From Takakia lepidozioides (lineage: Eukaryota; Streptophyta; Takakiopsida; Takakiales; Takakiaceae): a DNA stretch of 64,000 nt. The notes beneath the pieces were generated by a model. It made no database searches. It was not told the origin of the DNA and saw nothing but the letters and a program-made list of their open reading frames with translations. The DNA is taken from NCBI GenBank assembly GCA_030704615.1, contig CM060731.1, positions 13,578,001 to 13,642,000 on the forward strand, read 5' to 3'. The position numbers and the translations under genes were made by a program. Shown piece after piece: positions 1 through 10,319 of this stretch (position 1 is the first letter of the stretch; the number at the start of each line of letters is the position of its first letter).

Positions 1-1020
1 AGCATCGCACTCCATGACACCACATCTCGTTCAGCCATAGTGTTGAACACTCCCTTTGCATCCCCGATGCACCCACATTTTGCCTACATATCCACTAGGG
101 TATTGTTCAAAATGACATTTGGTACAATTCCAGTTTTGAAGATGTCACCATGGACCTCCTTCCTTTTTTTTCAGAGCTGCCAGGGCAGTACAATTCCAGC
201 TTTGATGATATCCCCATGCACCTCTTTGCCCTTCTCCAAGGCTGCCAGGCCTGGAATACATACAAACATGATGTGGCCGGGCGGGACCCCTTCCCCCATC
301 AGTTGCTCATAGGTTACCAAAGCCTCCATCCCATGTCCCTGCTTTGCATACCCTGCAAGCATCGAACTCCACAACACCACATCTCGTTCAGCCATAGTGT
401 TGAACACTCCCTTTGCATCCTCGATGCACCCACATTTTGCATACATGTCCACTAGGGTATTGTTCAAAATGACATTTGGTACAATTCCAGCTCTGAAGGT
501 GTCACCATGGAACTGCCAGGGCAGTGTTTCGAATGACATTAGGTACAATTCCAGCTTTGATGATATTCCCATGCACCTCTTTGCCCTTCTCAAGGGCTGC
601 CAGGCCTGCAATGCATACAAACATAATGTGGCCGGGCTGGACCCCTTCCCCCATCATTTGCTCATAGGTCTCCAAAGCCTCCATCCCACATCCTTGCTGT
701 GCATACCATGCAAGCATCGCACTCCACGACACCACATCTCGTTCAGCCATAGTGTTGAACACTCCCTTTGCATCCCCGATGCACCCACATTTTGCATACA
801 TGTCCACTAGGGTATTGTTCAGAATGACATTTGGTACAATTCCAGCTCTGAAGATGTCACCACGGACCTCCTTCCCCTTTTCCAGAGGTGCCAGGGCAAT
901 GTTTAGAATGACATTAGGTACAATTCCAGCTTTGATGATATCCCCATGCACCTCTTTACCCTTCTCAGGGGTTGCCAGGCTTGCACAAGCATTGCAATGC
1001 ACACAAACATGATGTGGGAG
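1..1020 (-). pseudogene. Decayed PPR tandem array (truncated at window edge)
   Basis: Minus-strand translation in shifting frames gives pentatricopeptide motifs closely related to the intact PPR gene at 41.9-44.8 kb, for example [49 protein letters not shown] and GKEVHGDIIKAGIVPN. The array is made of units of about 357 bp: the same start (a block reading HIS/ERDVV in reverse) recurs near positions 1, 358 and 713. Each unit is about 54 bp longer than the 303-bp unit of the intact gene because the stretch coding GKEVHGDI-KAGIVPNVIL is duplicated inside it. Frameshifts separate the open stretches (171-620 and 502-1,002 are the longest) and no start or DYW domain is present. The array runs off the left edge, so its 3' part is not visible. 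I read it as a pseudogene, not a working editing factor. Confidence 0.85.
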
Positions 1021-1240
1021 GGCAAAACAAGTTGAAATAGGTCAAAGAAGAAGATGCCCTCACCACATTGTCCTTGAGGTTGTGTCATGACTTGACCGAC
1101 CATCAACCCAAAATGACCTCTTGTGTGTGCTGCTTGTGTCTGTAGTCAGGTAATGTCGGATTGGTCTGTGAGATCAAACCACCACGGTGTAGCTGAGTAG
1201 GCAGAGATTGAAACACGGCCTGCTATGACCAAGCTAACTC
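1021..1240 (-). pseudogene. Decayed copy of the last exon of the OSB-like gene
   Basis: The minus strand reads TNPTLPDYRHKQHTQEV after an intact splice-acceptor-like CACAG, then loses frame by a one-base change, and a downstream piece reads QGQCGEGIFFFDLF. These match exon 5 of the OSB-like gene at 45,255-45,479 (SSDYGHKQHTQEVLWV and QGQCGEATFFFNTF). The similarity continues into the intron upstream of that exon. On its 3' side the copy runs straight into PPR sequence (HIMFVCIA), without the roughly 400-bp spacer and PPR 5' end found at the intact locus. It is a non-functional remnant. Confidence 0.75.
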
Positions 1241-1299
1241 TCCCAAGAACGGCAAGCTCGCAAGAATGTTGCGAGCTTCTCCTCGTCTCATCTCCTCCT

Positions 1300-1400
1300 C
1301 CTCTCCTCCTTCCTGCATCATTTGCTCAACGCCTCCATCCCACGCCCCTGCATATCCAGCGATCATCGCGTTCCATCCCTCGGCTACATGGTGTGGTGCA
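1300..1400 (-). pseudogene. Small PPR fragment upstream of the OSB remnant
   Basis: The minus strand contains WNAMIAGYAGAWDGGVEQMM, a recognisable but damaged piece of the PPR unit [25 protein letters not shown]. It lies on the other side of the OSB remnant from the main array, so PPR, OSB and PPR pieces alternate here. The fragment is too short to have a function of its own. Confidence 0.65.
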
Positions 1401-1747
1401 GGGAACCAAAAAAAAACGCCAAGTCCCAACCCTCCTCTGTGTTCACGATTATCCTAGTGGACAACCTTATTAGCAACTTTTTAACTTTTTTAAACCTAAT
1501 GTGCAACCTTATTAGCAATTTTTTGACTTTTTAACCTTTTGCACTTTGATTCATTCTAGGTCAGAGGCTAAAGTCCTGCTATCAGACTTGTCTAGAAAAC
1601 CAAAACACCACGTAGACAAACATTTGATAATGGTAATAAAATATATTACCATTGGGCTGGTTTGAACACTTGTTAGTAAATTTAGGTTAGGATTTTTTCG
1701 AAATATTCTGGTTTTTTCTTTGATGTGTGAGATGACAAAGTCCAAGC
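1401..1747. other. Gene-free stretch
   Basis: AT-rich sequence with a short repeated phrase (CAACCTTATTAGCAA at about 1,462 and 1,503). I see no supported coding region, RNA gene or element boundary. Confidence 0.5.
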
Positions 1748-2083
1748 ATGTCACATAAACAAGGAGTTCAACGTAAGGATGATGCAAGTGCGGATGAAAC
1801 TTCAATTGCAACTTCTGGGCTTCCCGACCCTGCAGTGTTGGTGCAATGTTCTGCACCGAGGAAGCGAAATAGGGCCCCCAAACCATTTCCATCTCTTCTA
1901 CAAATCGGTTCCACCGGAGAGAAGTCCTTCGTCAGAGACAAAGCAGACTCGAGGAAGAAAATGAATACCGCGGACATACCGGGGTCTCGTCAAAACACGT
2001 CCATTGGGATGCCAAGCCCGCCAGCGAGACTTTCCAATAAGGCGACATCGGTATTATTCGATATCATTTCTCCATTTATTTAA
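1748..2083 (+). CDS. Possible N-terminal part of the phosphatase-like locus
   Basis: An ORF of 111 codons that is polar and basic (APRKRNRAPKPFPSLLQ and similar) and ends in AT-rich sequence. It has no domain I recognise. It lies 360 bp before the FCP1/NIF-like region on the same strand, so it may be the low-complexity N-terminal exon of that broken gene. It could equally be a chance ORF, and no splice pair clearly links the two. Confidence 0.3.
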   Translation: MSHKQGVQRKDDASADETSIATSGLPDPAVLVQCSAPRKRNRAPKPFPSLLQIGSTGEKSFVRDKADSRKKMNTADIPGSRQNTSIGMPSPPARLSNKATSVLFDIISPFI

Positions 2084-2435
2084 TTTATTATTTTATTTTA
2101 TTTTTTCTGTTCGTTTGGTTATGCACTAATTAACTCCATCTTTTCTCAACAGGCGGGGATGCTGTACTTTACCTTCATCAATTTTCCTCCGTACAAGGTA
2201 CTTTCCTGAACCTCCACTTGGCAGTCGACGTTCATCTTCTTAGCAATATTCACCTTCCTCTTGAAACATTCCAAGCCCACAACATTGTGCAGTTTTTTGC
2301 CATTTTCTGCACAATCGTGTTGATCTTCCATACTCTCAATCATTCTGGGTCGTGGGTATTTTTCATGGCAGAGACACTAATGTCAGTGTGTGATTAACCT
2401 GCTCAAGATAACTTTGTCTCTCATCCTTTACATGC

Positions 2436-3200
2436 AACAACGGTGAAGAGGAAACGGATGTTGTTAATTTTGAGTGTCAACGGACTCCTCTGCTACCGGC
2501 CACCCCCAACCGGCGTTGAACTGTTTAAGGAGAAATTTCGTTTCAGGAATGTGACACTTCAAGTTCCTGACAGACCGTTTGTGGTGCCTCGGCCTGGAGT
2601 CTTGGAGTTTCTGGACCTTGCATTGAAGCATTTTCACGTGGCCATTTGGTCATGTGCTGATAGAGTGTTCTTTGTAGGATGTTGGAGAGCTTCATCCTCA
2701 CGAAAATAACGAAGAAGTTTTGCTTCATATGGTCTGTTGAGGATTGTAAGGATACCACCGGTTATATCAGGCCCGGGATGAAATATCTCGTGAAGGATAT
2801 TATAAGTGTTATTGTCAGGTACCCTGGTAGACCGTTTTCTACGTAGGGGCAAATACTTCTTGTAGATGATGAGCCATCAAAAGGCCTGCCAAATCCACAA
2901 AATACTGGATTCTTTCCTTTCTCATTCAAGCCTTCACCAAACGGATTGCATGACCGGGATGATATGACAAAAGCAGTGTGGCCATATATATCGGAGATGG
3001 CTGGAGCTTCAACAGTCGTTGATTACATTAGCGAGAACCGGACAAAGTGTTCTCATAAGCCTATTGGTCGAGACCATGCCTGTTGGGCTTGGTATGGAAG
3101 ATATCTTGATCTCGTATTTGGATCCCACAACAAAAGGAACCTGATTACCTTGGTAGGCACGTGGATCCCACTCTTTTCTTGTTTGTTCATAATTTGATTT
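2436..3200 (+). pseudogene. FCP1/NIF-like (HAD superfamily) phosphatase, broken
   Basis: The plus strand encodes, in order: KRMLLILSVNGLLCYRPP (the HAD motif I region), RPFVVPRPGVLEFLDLALKH, FHVAIWSCADRVFF, KFCFIWSVEDC, GYIRPGMKYLVKD, ILLVDDEPSKGLPNPQNTGF (HAD motif III region with the paired aspartates) and FPFSFKPSPNG followed by VVDYISEN. This is the order of plant NLI-interacting-factor/FCP1-like phosphatases. Three defects are visible. The nucleophile position in motif I is serine (LSVNG, where the family has LDxNG). A frame change is needed near 2,680 to continue from VFF to MLESFIL. An in-frame TAG lies at 2,844-2,846. A catalytically active product is unlikely. Possible C-terminal sequence continues at 3,249-3,572 (FKERILKDEQELRDWEEW). 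Confidence 0.7.
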
Positions 3201-3248
3201 TCCAATTATTTTGCAGCTGCATTTGCACTCTTACCTCAACATATCCAT

Positions 3249-3572
3249 ATGCAAAACTTCCACTTTGGGCCTAACATTTGTCATTTCCATCGCCTCTCCC
3301 CAGTTACATTCAAGGAACGAATTCTAAAAGATGAACAAGAGCTGCGTGATTGGGAAGAATGGCGGCCGTGCCGGGAGGCTTCAAGGGCATCAAGTAGAGT
3401 TGGCAGTAACATTTCAGATGACAATGTCAGCCGGTTTCACCTTCCTGAAAGTATCTCCATGTCCTCTGGAGCGGAGACCGTTGCAAGTGGTTGTGGTAAC
3501 CGGAGGCGTCTTCGGACACATGCCTTGACTGCGAGCCGTTTGGGAGGAGGCTCAGTATTATTAATGAGTTAG
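3249..3572 (+). CDS. Unidentified ORF downstream of the FCP1/NIF-like relic
   Basis: An ORF of 107 codons, acidic then serine-rich (KDEQELRDWEEW, then SSRVGSNISDDNVSRF). It follows the phosphatase-like relic on the same strand after 50 bp. It may be the last exon of that gene, since a CAG acceptor-like site lies just upstream at about 3,218. I recognise no domain, so the assignment is positional only. Confidence 0.3.
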   Translation: MQNFHFGPNICHFHRLSPVTFKERILKDEQELRDWEEWRPCREASRASSRVGSNISDDNVSRFHLPESISMSSGAETVASGCGNRRRLRTHALTASRLGGGSVLLMS

Positions 3573-4309
3573 TATAAGCCGTAACGGTTCTATGCCTTCA
3601 GAATCAATGGCTTGTATGGCATTAAGTCCATGAACGGATGGACAGTTGACGTTCATTTTTCTGTTGGTCCATCGTCTTGAATGATATAATCTCAAATAAA
3701 ATATGAATGTTTCATATCATCAATCAGGTCCCGACAGACTCGTTTTTCCATGTTGTCCTCTTCATCACATGCCATCATTGTTTCATATTTGGTTCTGCCA
3801 TTATTCCATGTTTGTTTCTGTACGTCATTTTGGATATCGGAGCTCTCATCATTGTTTGATTCATTGCATCCATCCATTCCTTTTAATGAACGTCAACTTG
3901 GCAGTGGATGTTCATCTAAGACCACAATACATACTTGTATTTTTGCGTAGAATGTGAGGATTACATAATTTGTTGTTATATAGTACACAAATAGTCAAAT
4001 AATTATAGATATATCTCTTTATTTCTATTATAGATTATAATTATTCATATATCTTGTATTATTTCTAGACCAAACAAAAGTCCAGAATTAGTTAAAATAG
4101 AGTTCTTTGTGCAGAACCCCACCAAGATCACTCCGGAATGGATTGATGAGCTGTAGACCTTGGGGTACTAGCTCCGGCTGCTTCCTCCAATCCCTGTTAT
4201 TCAAGCTGTGCAACCATGGTTCATACCAGATATGTTTTTTTTTCCAGCAGACCAATGGTTTGGGCATGGAGAATAGATAAGCACATGGCCTAACAGACTT
4301 ATAAATTAT
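3573..4309. other. Gene-free stretch
   Basis: No supported gene. A phrase of about 23 bp around 3,893 (ACTTGGCAGTGGATGTTCAT) resembles one at about 2,218 (ACTTGGCAGTCGACGTTCAT), on the same strand. It may be a small dispersed repeat flanking the phosphatase relic. Confidence 0.4.
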
Positions 4310-4649
4310 GATACTATGAGCTAGGCCCTGGTAAGACAATATACTCGAGTATATGTACACACCTTCTACATGATCCGGTCACTGTACATTACTCTTACTA
4401 ACTGTCCCCTGTAGCCAATGCCTTATATCAATATTTAGTTTGTCTTCGGCTCAAATGCTTTTTGGCTTCTCCTAGATGTGGCTTTGCTCTTAGTAGCACC
4501 ACACAAACAGACCCCTGAATGCTGATATCATGAGCTAGGCCCTGGTAAGACAATATACTGGAGCATATGTCAGAATTTAGTTGGTCTTCGGCTCACATGC
4601 TTTTTGGCGTCTCCTGGATGTGGCTTCGCTCTTTGTAGCACCACACAAA
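4310..4649. repeat. Direct duplication, second copy internally deleted
   Basis: Positions 4,310-4,510 and 4,523-4,649 carry the same sequence in the same orientation. Shared phrases include TGAGCTAGGCCCTGGTAAGA, CTTCGGCTCA and GTAGCACCACACAAA. The second copy lacks roughly 80 bp from the middle of the first. No coding potential is evident in either copy. Confidence 0.8.
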
Positions 4650-6073
4650 AATGTCGGCGCTTGGGTGTGATTTTTGACAGCCTAAATATGGTGTGTCCTT
4701 TTCCTTGAAAGCAGATATGCTTGTGATGGTGGAGTTCACAAAAAACCAGAGTAAGTAAATACCATGGTTTCTTACACCTGTGATTTCTTCTATAATTAGT
4801 TCCTTTTGGGGTCTATGCTTAGTACATACCCCAACAATATGCTTGATTTCATATGCTTGTTCTGATTACCCAGCTTGAATAAGGGATAGCTTGATAATCC
4901 TCTATCCCCAATCGCTTAAGGTGAGGATCCTCACCTACTTTGAAGTTTCTTGAGCATGCAGATTGGGATATGGGCTGAGGAGACCTAGGGTTCTGCGCAC
5001 TGTGAGGTGGCTGCTGGCTGCAGCCCCGATTTCAACACAACTGCCCTTGACTTGATATGCTCCAGCCTGCGTTATGGCTTTTGTCGTTCTGCCGCCAATG
5101 CGCAGCTCGGCCTGATGGGCTTGTTTCTTGAGGCTTGCATACAAACCATACCCTACCTTTTAATCTTTGACAACAAAGCTTGTGGATTACTAAGCTAGGT
5201 TGTAAGTTATTTTGGTCAAAGAGGATCTGGTTTTTGGTGGTATGTTTTTGGCGGTTTTGGGTAACTATGGATTTGATGGCCTTGAAGTTTAAGGCGGCAG
5301 CCTGGTAGGGTACTGCCCTACTCCTTGTCAAGCCTACTTCTGATGTGTACTGGATCGTAGTAAGGTGTTCTTTGCATGTCTTAGCATGGAACTCTTGAAG
5401 GATGAGGATGGTAAGCTGCAATGGAATCCTACCTATTGTTTTGGATCTGTCATGACATCAGGCTTATGACCTGCCATCTGTTTTTTATACAAAAGAGGAT
5501 GGATCTCGGCTGTTCATGCTGTTTGTTGGTACAAGTCTTGAACCTGCAATCTGACAGGCTGCATTCAAATTCCCTTGATAACTTGTATGATCACATGTCT
5601 CGGGGTGAATACAAATGATATGGAATCTACTTCATCTGGCTCAAGTTGGACTACTTGGTGGGATACTGAGATTCTGACAAAATGCAGGCTGGTCCTTATG
5701 CCTTGGCTGATGCATGACCTGCCAATGGCTGAATTGGTAAGCTGCTGGTATATGTACAGGCTGAACCAAGAGGCCTTGCAGCATGCACAGGGACAACAAT
5801 ATCTTATCTTGTCCCACACAAGAACAAACCCCGCCCTCCCACCCTGTTTTGTCTTGGATGATTGGGTGGTGTTTTTTGGGATGATGTGACAAGACTGGAA
5901 ATGTGAGATAGTGCCCTATCCAGGGCTGTTTATGTCTTTAATTGACAATGACCCTTATGGGTCTTGTCCATGTCTTGACATGACGTGAATATCTTCCCTC
6001 TCTTCTATGATGCTCTCTTTTAAGCTCCCAACGAGATAAATTCAAGGTCAGATGGTGGGTTCAGCTGCAACAT
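4650..6073. other. Gene-free stretch with short chance ORFs
   Basis: ORFs up to about 130 codons occur on both strands (for example 5,032-5,421 minus and 5,575-5,889 plus). None shows a recognisable motif, and opposing ORFs overlap. I support no gene here. Confidence 0.4.
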
Positions 6074-6397
6074 ATGTCCAACACCAGATATCCTAAGTTA
6101 ATTGACTCTATATCTTGGAAACAGGACCGCCCTGTCAAACAGGGTAAGCCCTGGGAGAAGAGAGTAGAAGAGATTCTCAAGGATCTGAATCTGGACCCGC
6201 AAATCTTGACCTTGCTGGATAAACCTGACTTAGAGAGTGTAGTATCCAAAGCCATGTCTGTCACTAGAAAATTGTCCGATGAAAATGAAATTAGGAAGAA
6301 AACTTCCCTGAACCCGTTTCCAGTCTGTGACATGGGGGAGGACATCATGGATGCGCTCAAGGGTCTATCCCACTCTTGGCACCAGACCGAAATTTAA
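6074..6397 (+). CDS. Unrecognised 107-residue protein or exon
   Basis: An ORF from ATG to TAA whose composition is protein-like: charged, helical-looking, lysine- and leucine-rich, for example KQGKPWEKRVEEILKDLNLD and PDLESVVSKAMSVTRKLSDE. I recognise no family. A CAG rich in pyrimidines lies a few bases upstream (CAGCTGCAACAT), so it could be a 3' exon rather than a complete gene. It lies about 2 kb left of the CACTA coding region, so a host gene fragment carried by that element is possible but unproven. Confidence 0.4.
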   Translation: MSNTRYPKLIDSISWKQDRPVKQGKPWEKRVEEILKDLNLDPQILTLLDKPDLESVVSKAMSVTRKLSDENEIRKKTSLNPFPVCDMGEDIMDALKGLSHSWHQTEI

Positions 6398-7990
6398 ACT
6401 CAGGGCAGGAAGACTACCTTTGAACAGTAAACAGAAGCAGAGAGGAAAGAGAGAGTGCAATTTCTCTAACGTACCTCTGCTGCTGCGGCTGCTGCTGCTG
6501 TTGGTGCCTGAAGCGAGCTGGCACGGCGAGCTGCTGCAGTGCTGTCGCGGCTGCCAACGACGCGGGTCCCCGCCGCTGCAGAGCGTCTCTCCCCCGCTCA
6601 CCACGGCTCTCTCTCTCTTCAGCTCGTTTACAACGCGCCTCTTCGCGACGTTCCTACCACACAGGGGAGAGAGACATCAGCCTGTGCTTAGGGCAAGAAA
6701 GCAAGAGAGAAAGTGAGGGAGGAGGCGGTGCTTACCTGGGGCATTGGAACGGCGTTGGGGCAAAATCCTTGGGGCCTTGCGACCATCTCGGGCTCAGCAG
6801 CAGGTGCGTTTCTCCTCCACCCTAAACCCCACTCTCTGAACTACCTCTCTCCCAAAGAACAAACAAAAACGGGAAGGGAAGGATGCTTCAAGCACTTAGG
6901 GAAAAAAAAAGGAGCGGTGCCCGGGCGTCGCACTCCAGCGCCCCGCCTTTTTTTTAAAATATAAAAATGATATTTGCAACGGCCGGCAGTCGTTGCTTGC
7001 GACCCCCAGTCCCAAAATAAAATAAAACACATCGCCCCCCGCGACGGCTTGCCGCCGCGGGGTGCGACCCCCAGGTAAAAAATTGAAAAAAACTCATCGT
7101 CAAACGCGACGCGAGGGTGTCGCAGGAGGCGACGGCTGACCTTTCTGGGTTTAGGGTTTAGTTCCTTTTGGGTTTCTTAGTTTTTATTTATTTTATTTAT
7201 TTATTCATATGGTACTGGATTAGGGTGTTTGCTTTTCTTTATGGTGCTGGGTTTTGGATTGGCGGACCAAATATGAGCTTGAACCAAGTTGATTCAATGG
7301 GTCATTCTAGTGTTGAACGCAACTACGTATCATAGAGACGAAAAATTGCGTTTCGCCTGCAGATGATTTTTTTTTTATTCCATTTTCAAGCCATATGCTT
7401 AATGATAGCATATGCAATGTGCGTGCAAATTTTTTGGGAGTAAACAAAAGTCATTTGGACCCATAACCAGATTTTGTTCTCTCATTTGCACTCCAAAGTT
7501 GAGTTATCTTCAACTTCATGCACTCTTCATAGAGAAAGTAACCCTAGAAACACACTTATTTTTTTCCATTTTTTTTTGTCCGATGTTTGACATGGATGTA
7601 GTGGTGCAAAGCCTGATGTTATAGAACAAAATAGAGCTAAAAATAAAATCATTACGCCCCTCAAAACCGCAATCATATATTTTTCAAAATGCAAATATTT
7701 ATTTTAAATTCGATTTAATTCAAAATTGGTGCAACGGTGAGTGCGTCGTTGGGGAGGCAAATGTTTTTTTTTTCTGCTGGATCTTTGTACAGGTGTTGCA
7801 CACATATTTAAGCACATGTAGGAAAAAATGAAGCTTGAGCCACATCCGTTTGTTGGGTGCAATGGCATGAGAGGATTTTCTTTCACATTAATAAACAAAA
7901 ATTGGTTGATAGGGTGAATGCGTCATTGGGGGGGCAAATGATTTTGTTTGGGTTTGAGACTTTGCATGCATGTACGTTGCATACATACAT
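6398..7990. other. Gene-free stretch: CTG-rich, GCGACG-rich and AT-rich parts
   Basis: The stretch starts with CTG/CGG-rich sequence (6,475-6,600). A GC-rich block follows at about 6,970-7,140 in which GCGACG/CGTCGC motifs recur in both orientations. A telomere-like GGGTTTAGGGTTTAG lies at 7,147-7,161. The rest is AT-rich. At about 7,722-7,763 and 7,898-7,941 a phrase of about 42 bp is repeated directly (AAAATTGGT then GAGTGCGTC/GAATGCGTC then GGCAAATG). The block may belong to the left side of the CACTA element, but no left terminus was found. Confidence 0.4.
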
Positions 7991-8053
7991 GTAATTATTG
8001 AATGACATATTTGAAGGTTGTTGTTTGCATTTCGCTTATAATGAAGTGTATGG

Positions 8054-8701
8054 TTGCGAGGACACATTACAATATATGTCCCTATGTTCATTTGTTCGTA
8101 TCAAGACTTTGTCCATCCTTTCCCGGTCCTTTCTCTTGGCACCCCATCCGAAAACAACCCAAGTACATCAGGAGGGAGCCGTGGGCGAGACGCCGCCCCC
8201 ACGGTACCGGACGATGATGACGATGACAATGACAGTGATAGCAACAATGAGCATGGAATTAACCAGGAGGATGTGCAAGCCATGGAGGATCTCTTAATGC
8301 ATCATGTGGGTGCTGATGCATCCCATGAAGAGGGAACCCGGCCAATCGATGATCCTGAAATGGCCCCCTCAAATGACATCGAGAGGGAGGCGAGAACTCA
8401 TTTGTACGAAAGGGCCAAAGTGAGTCGACTTTCAACAATCTTACTTTTGCTCAATCTTCAAATTCGATTTGGCATAAGTAATGTTGGGATGTCTGCCATA
8501 ATGCAAACTATTGCAGACTATATCCTTGCTCCACACTTGAAACCCAAGATGCCACGGTCGCGGAAAGAGGCGCGCGAAGTCTTGGATTCTGTGGGGATGG
8601 GCTATAAGATTTTTCATGCATGTCCATGTAATAAAACTGGAAGGTACCCCTTGCACTTGTACTTGTTTGAGTTCAATGTTCTTTGTAAATGGAAAAGGTA
8701 A
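8054..8701 (+). pseudogene. TNP2-like transposase, N-terminal fragment
   Basis: The reading frame has an acidic tract (PDDDDDDNDSDSNNEHG), then LYERAKVSRLSTILLLLNLQ, FGISNVGMSAI, YILAPHLKPKMPRSRKEARE and VLDSVGMGYKIFHACP. This is the conserved start of CACTA transposases, in which a cysteine-rich segment normally follows HACPN. Here the similarity stops after HACPCNK and about 230 bp of unrelated sequence follows to the next block, so the catalytic core is deleted or replaced. The true start within 8,054-8,200 is uncertain. Confidence 0.75.
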
Positions 8702-8936
8702 TGCCCCTGTAGTGATTACTTCTTGCTTTCCAAGTGGTAAAGTAGCAGTACTGCATATAATTTGGACTTCATATTAATAACTCGTGGAGTGGTAAGAGGT
8801 AGTCTCCATGATGCTCAGGAAGTTGTTGACATCACTTGAGAGGCTAATAATGCATTAAATGAGTTGTTTGAACCACTGAGGAGGGACTGTCATGCATCAC
8901 AGCCACTTTAGATATGAAAGTATATAGTGCTCATAA

Positions 8937-9820
8937 ATGAATCTGATTTGTATAGGACTGCAATCTGTCGGAATGTTCCTGAAATGGTGTCACAAATTGC
9001 AGGATTTGTTGCAACGCTACTTACTGGATCCCATGCATTGCGAAAAGAATTTTTGTGAAAACTTGTTGAAGACGATTTTCGGACGGAAAGACACAGTGAA
9101 GGTGAGGAACTTGGAGGTAATCGGCATCAGACGTCAGTTGTGGCTTCGGCCTGATCCACAAAACCCTTCACGTATCATGAAACCAGCAGCACCGTATGTT
9201 CTCACTCCCGCTGAAATCACGATATTTCTTGATACTTTGGGGGCTATCAAAACTCCTTCGGGATTTACAGGTGCATTTCATAAACATATACACCCGTCTA
9301 GGAAACATTTGACGAGTATGAAGTCCCATGATTATCACGTTTTGATGCAACAGATTTTACCTGTGTGTATTTGCCATTGCATGGCTCCAGGCCCACGTGG
9401 GGTCATTATGCGTGTGAGTCGCATTTTCCGCCGGATTTGTGCCAAAGTATGGGACCCTAGTGAAATAGATTCATTGCATGAGGATGTTGCTATAACCTTG
9501 TGTCTGTTAGAGAAAGAGTTCCCCCTTCTTTCTTTGATGTCATGACCCATTTGCTAGTTCATCTCGTAGATGAACTAGACACATGTGGTCCGGTGTCTTC
9601 ACGGTGGATGTATCCCATGGAGCGTTACATGAAAGATCTCAAGGGATACGTTAGGAATTACGCAAAGCCAGAAGGGAGTATGGCTGCAGGGAGGAAGGGT
9701 TGAGAACGAGGTCTTGGAAGGTGTCGGCAAAAAGCGGGACGTGAGTGGAGCTGAGAGAGATGCAACACATTTGTATGTGCTGAACAATACCAATGTGATG
9801 GTTCATTGGGTGCAGTGAAT
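8937..9820 (+). pseudogene. TNP2-like transposase, central fragment (with DUF4218-like part)
   Basis: Recognisable from about 9,000: RYLLDPMHCEKNFCENLLKT, then RNLEVIGIRRQLWLRPD, APYVLTPAEITIFLDTLGAI, MKSHDYHVLMQQILPV, AITLCLLEKEFP and, in the next frame from 9,500, VPPSFFDVMTHLLVHLVDEL, RWMYPMERYMKDLKGYVRN and AKPEGSMAAG. After about 9,700 a further frame change leads to ENEVLEGVGKKRDVSGAERD and ATHLYVLNN, still typical of CACTA proteins. Two frame changes in about 800 bp show decay. Confidence 0.8.
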
Positions 9821-10319
9821 TCTTCTTTTCATTGCACCTTATTCATATCAAGTTCAAATGCAATTGTGACTGTCACCAGTGTAATAGAACCACCCACAAA
9901 GTCACAAATGTCCGTGATTCATCGTGATGATAACCACTTCTGTAGTAACAGAATGTCTAAGTGAATGACTTTTTGGAAGAACATGTTCATTTACAAGTCA
10001 TTCTGCTCACTCATCCAGTGGTTTTCAAAGTATCATTCATGCTAGGTAGTTTTTGCAAAATAATGCAACACTTCATTGCTAACATGTATCATTCTTGTTG
10101 CCATTTTGTGACAGAAAGTATGCAACAGAGAAGGCACAGTTCACTGCAGACAGAGAGGCATGTGCTCGTGAGTGGCGTGCCAATCGTTGACGTCACCGCC
10201 GCCTTCCGGTGCCATACCCTCCCCATTTGTTGGAGTTTCCACCCCTACCGGTGTGGATACGCCGTGCAGTCTAGGCCCATGTCTCTGAGCATAGTGTTGA
10301 GGATACGGATGTAATTCAT

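Noticed and set aside
6260-6275. CACTAGAAAATTG as a possible left end of the CACTA element
   Set aside because: It matches the right terminus only over CACTAG and a few A's, the flanking triplet TGT differs from ACT, and it lies inside an open ORF.
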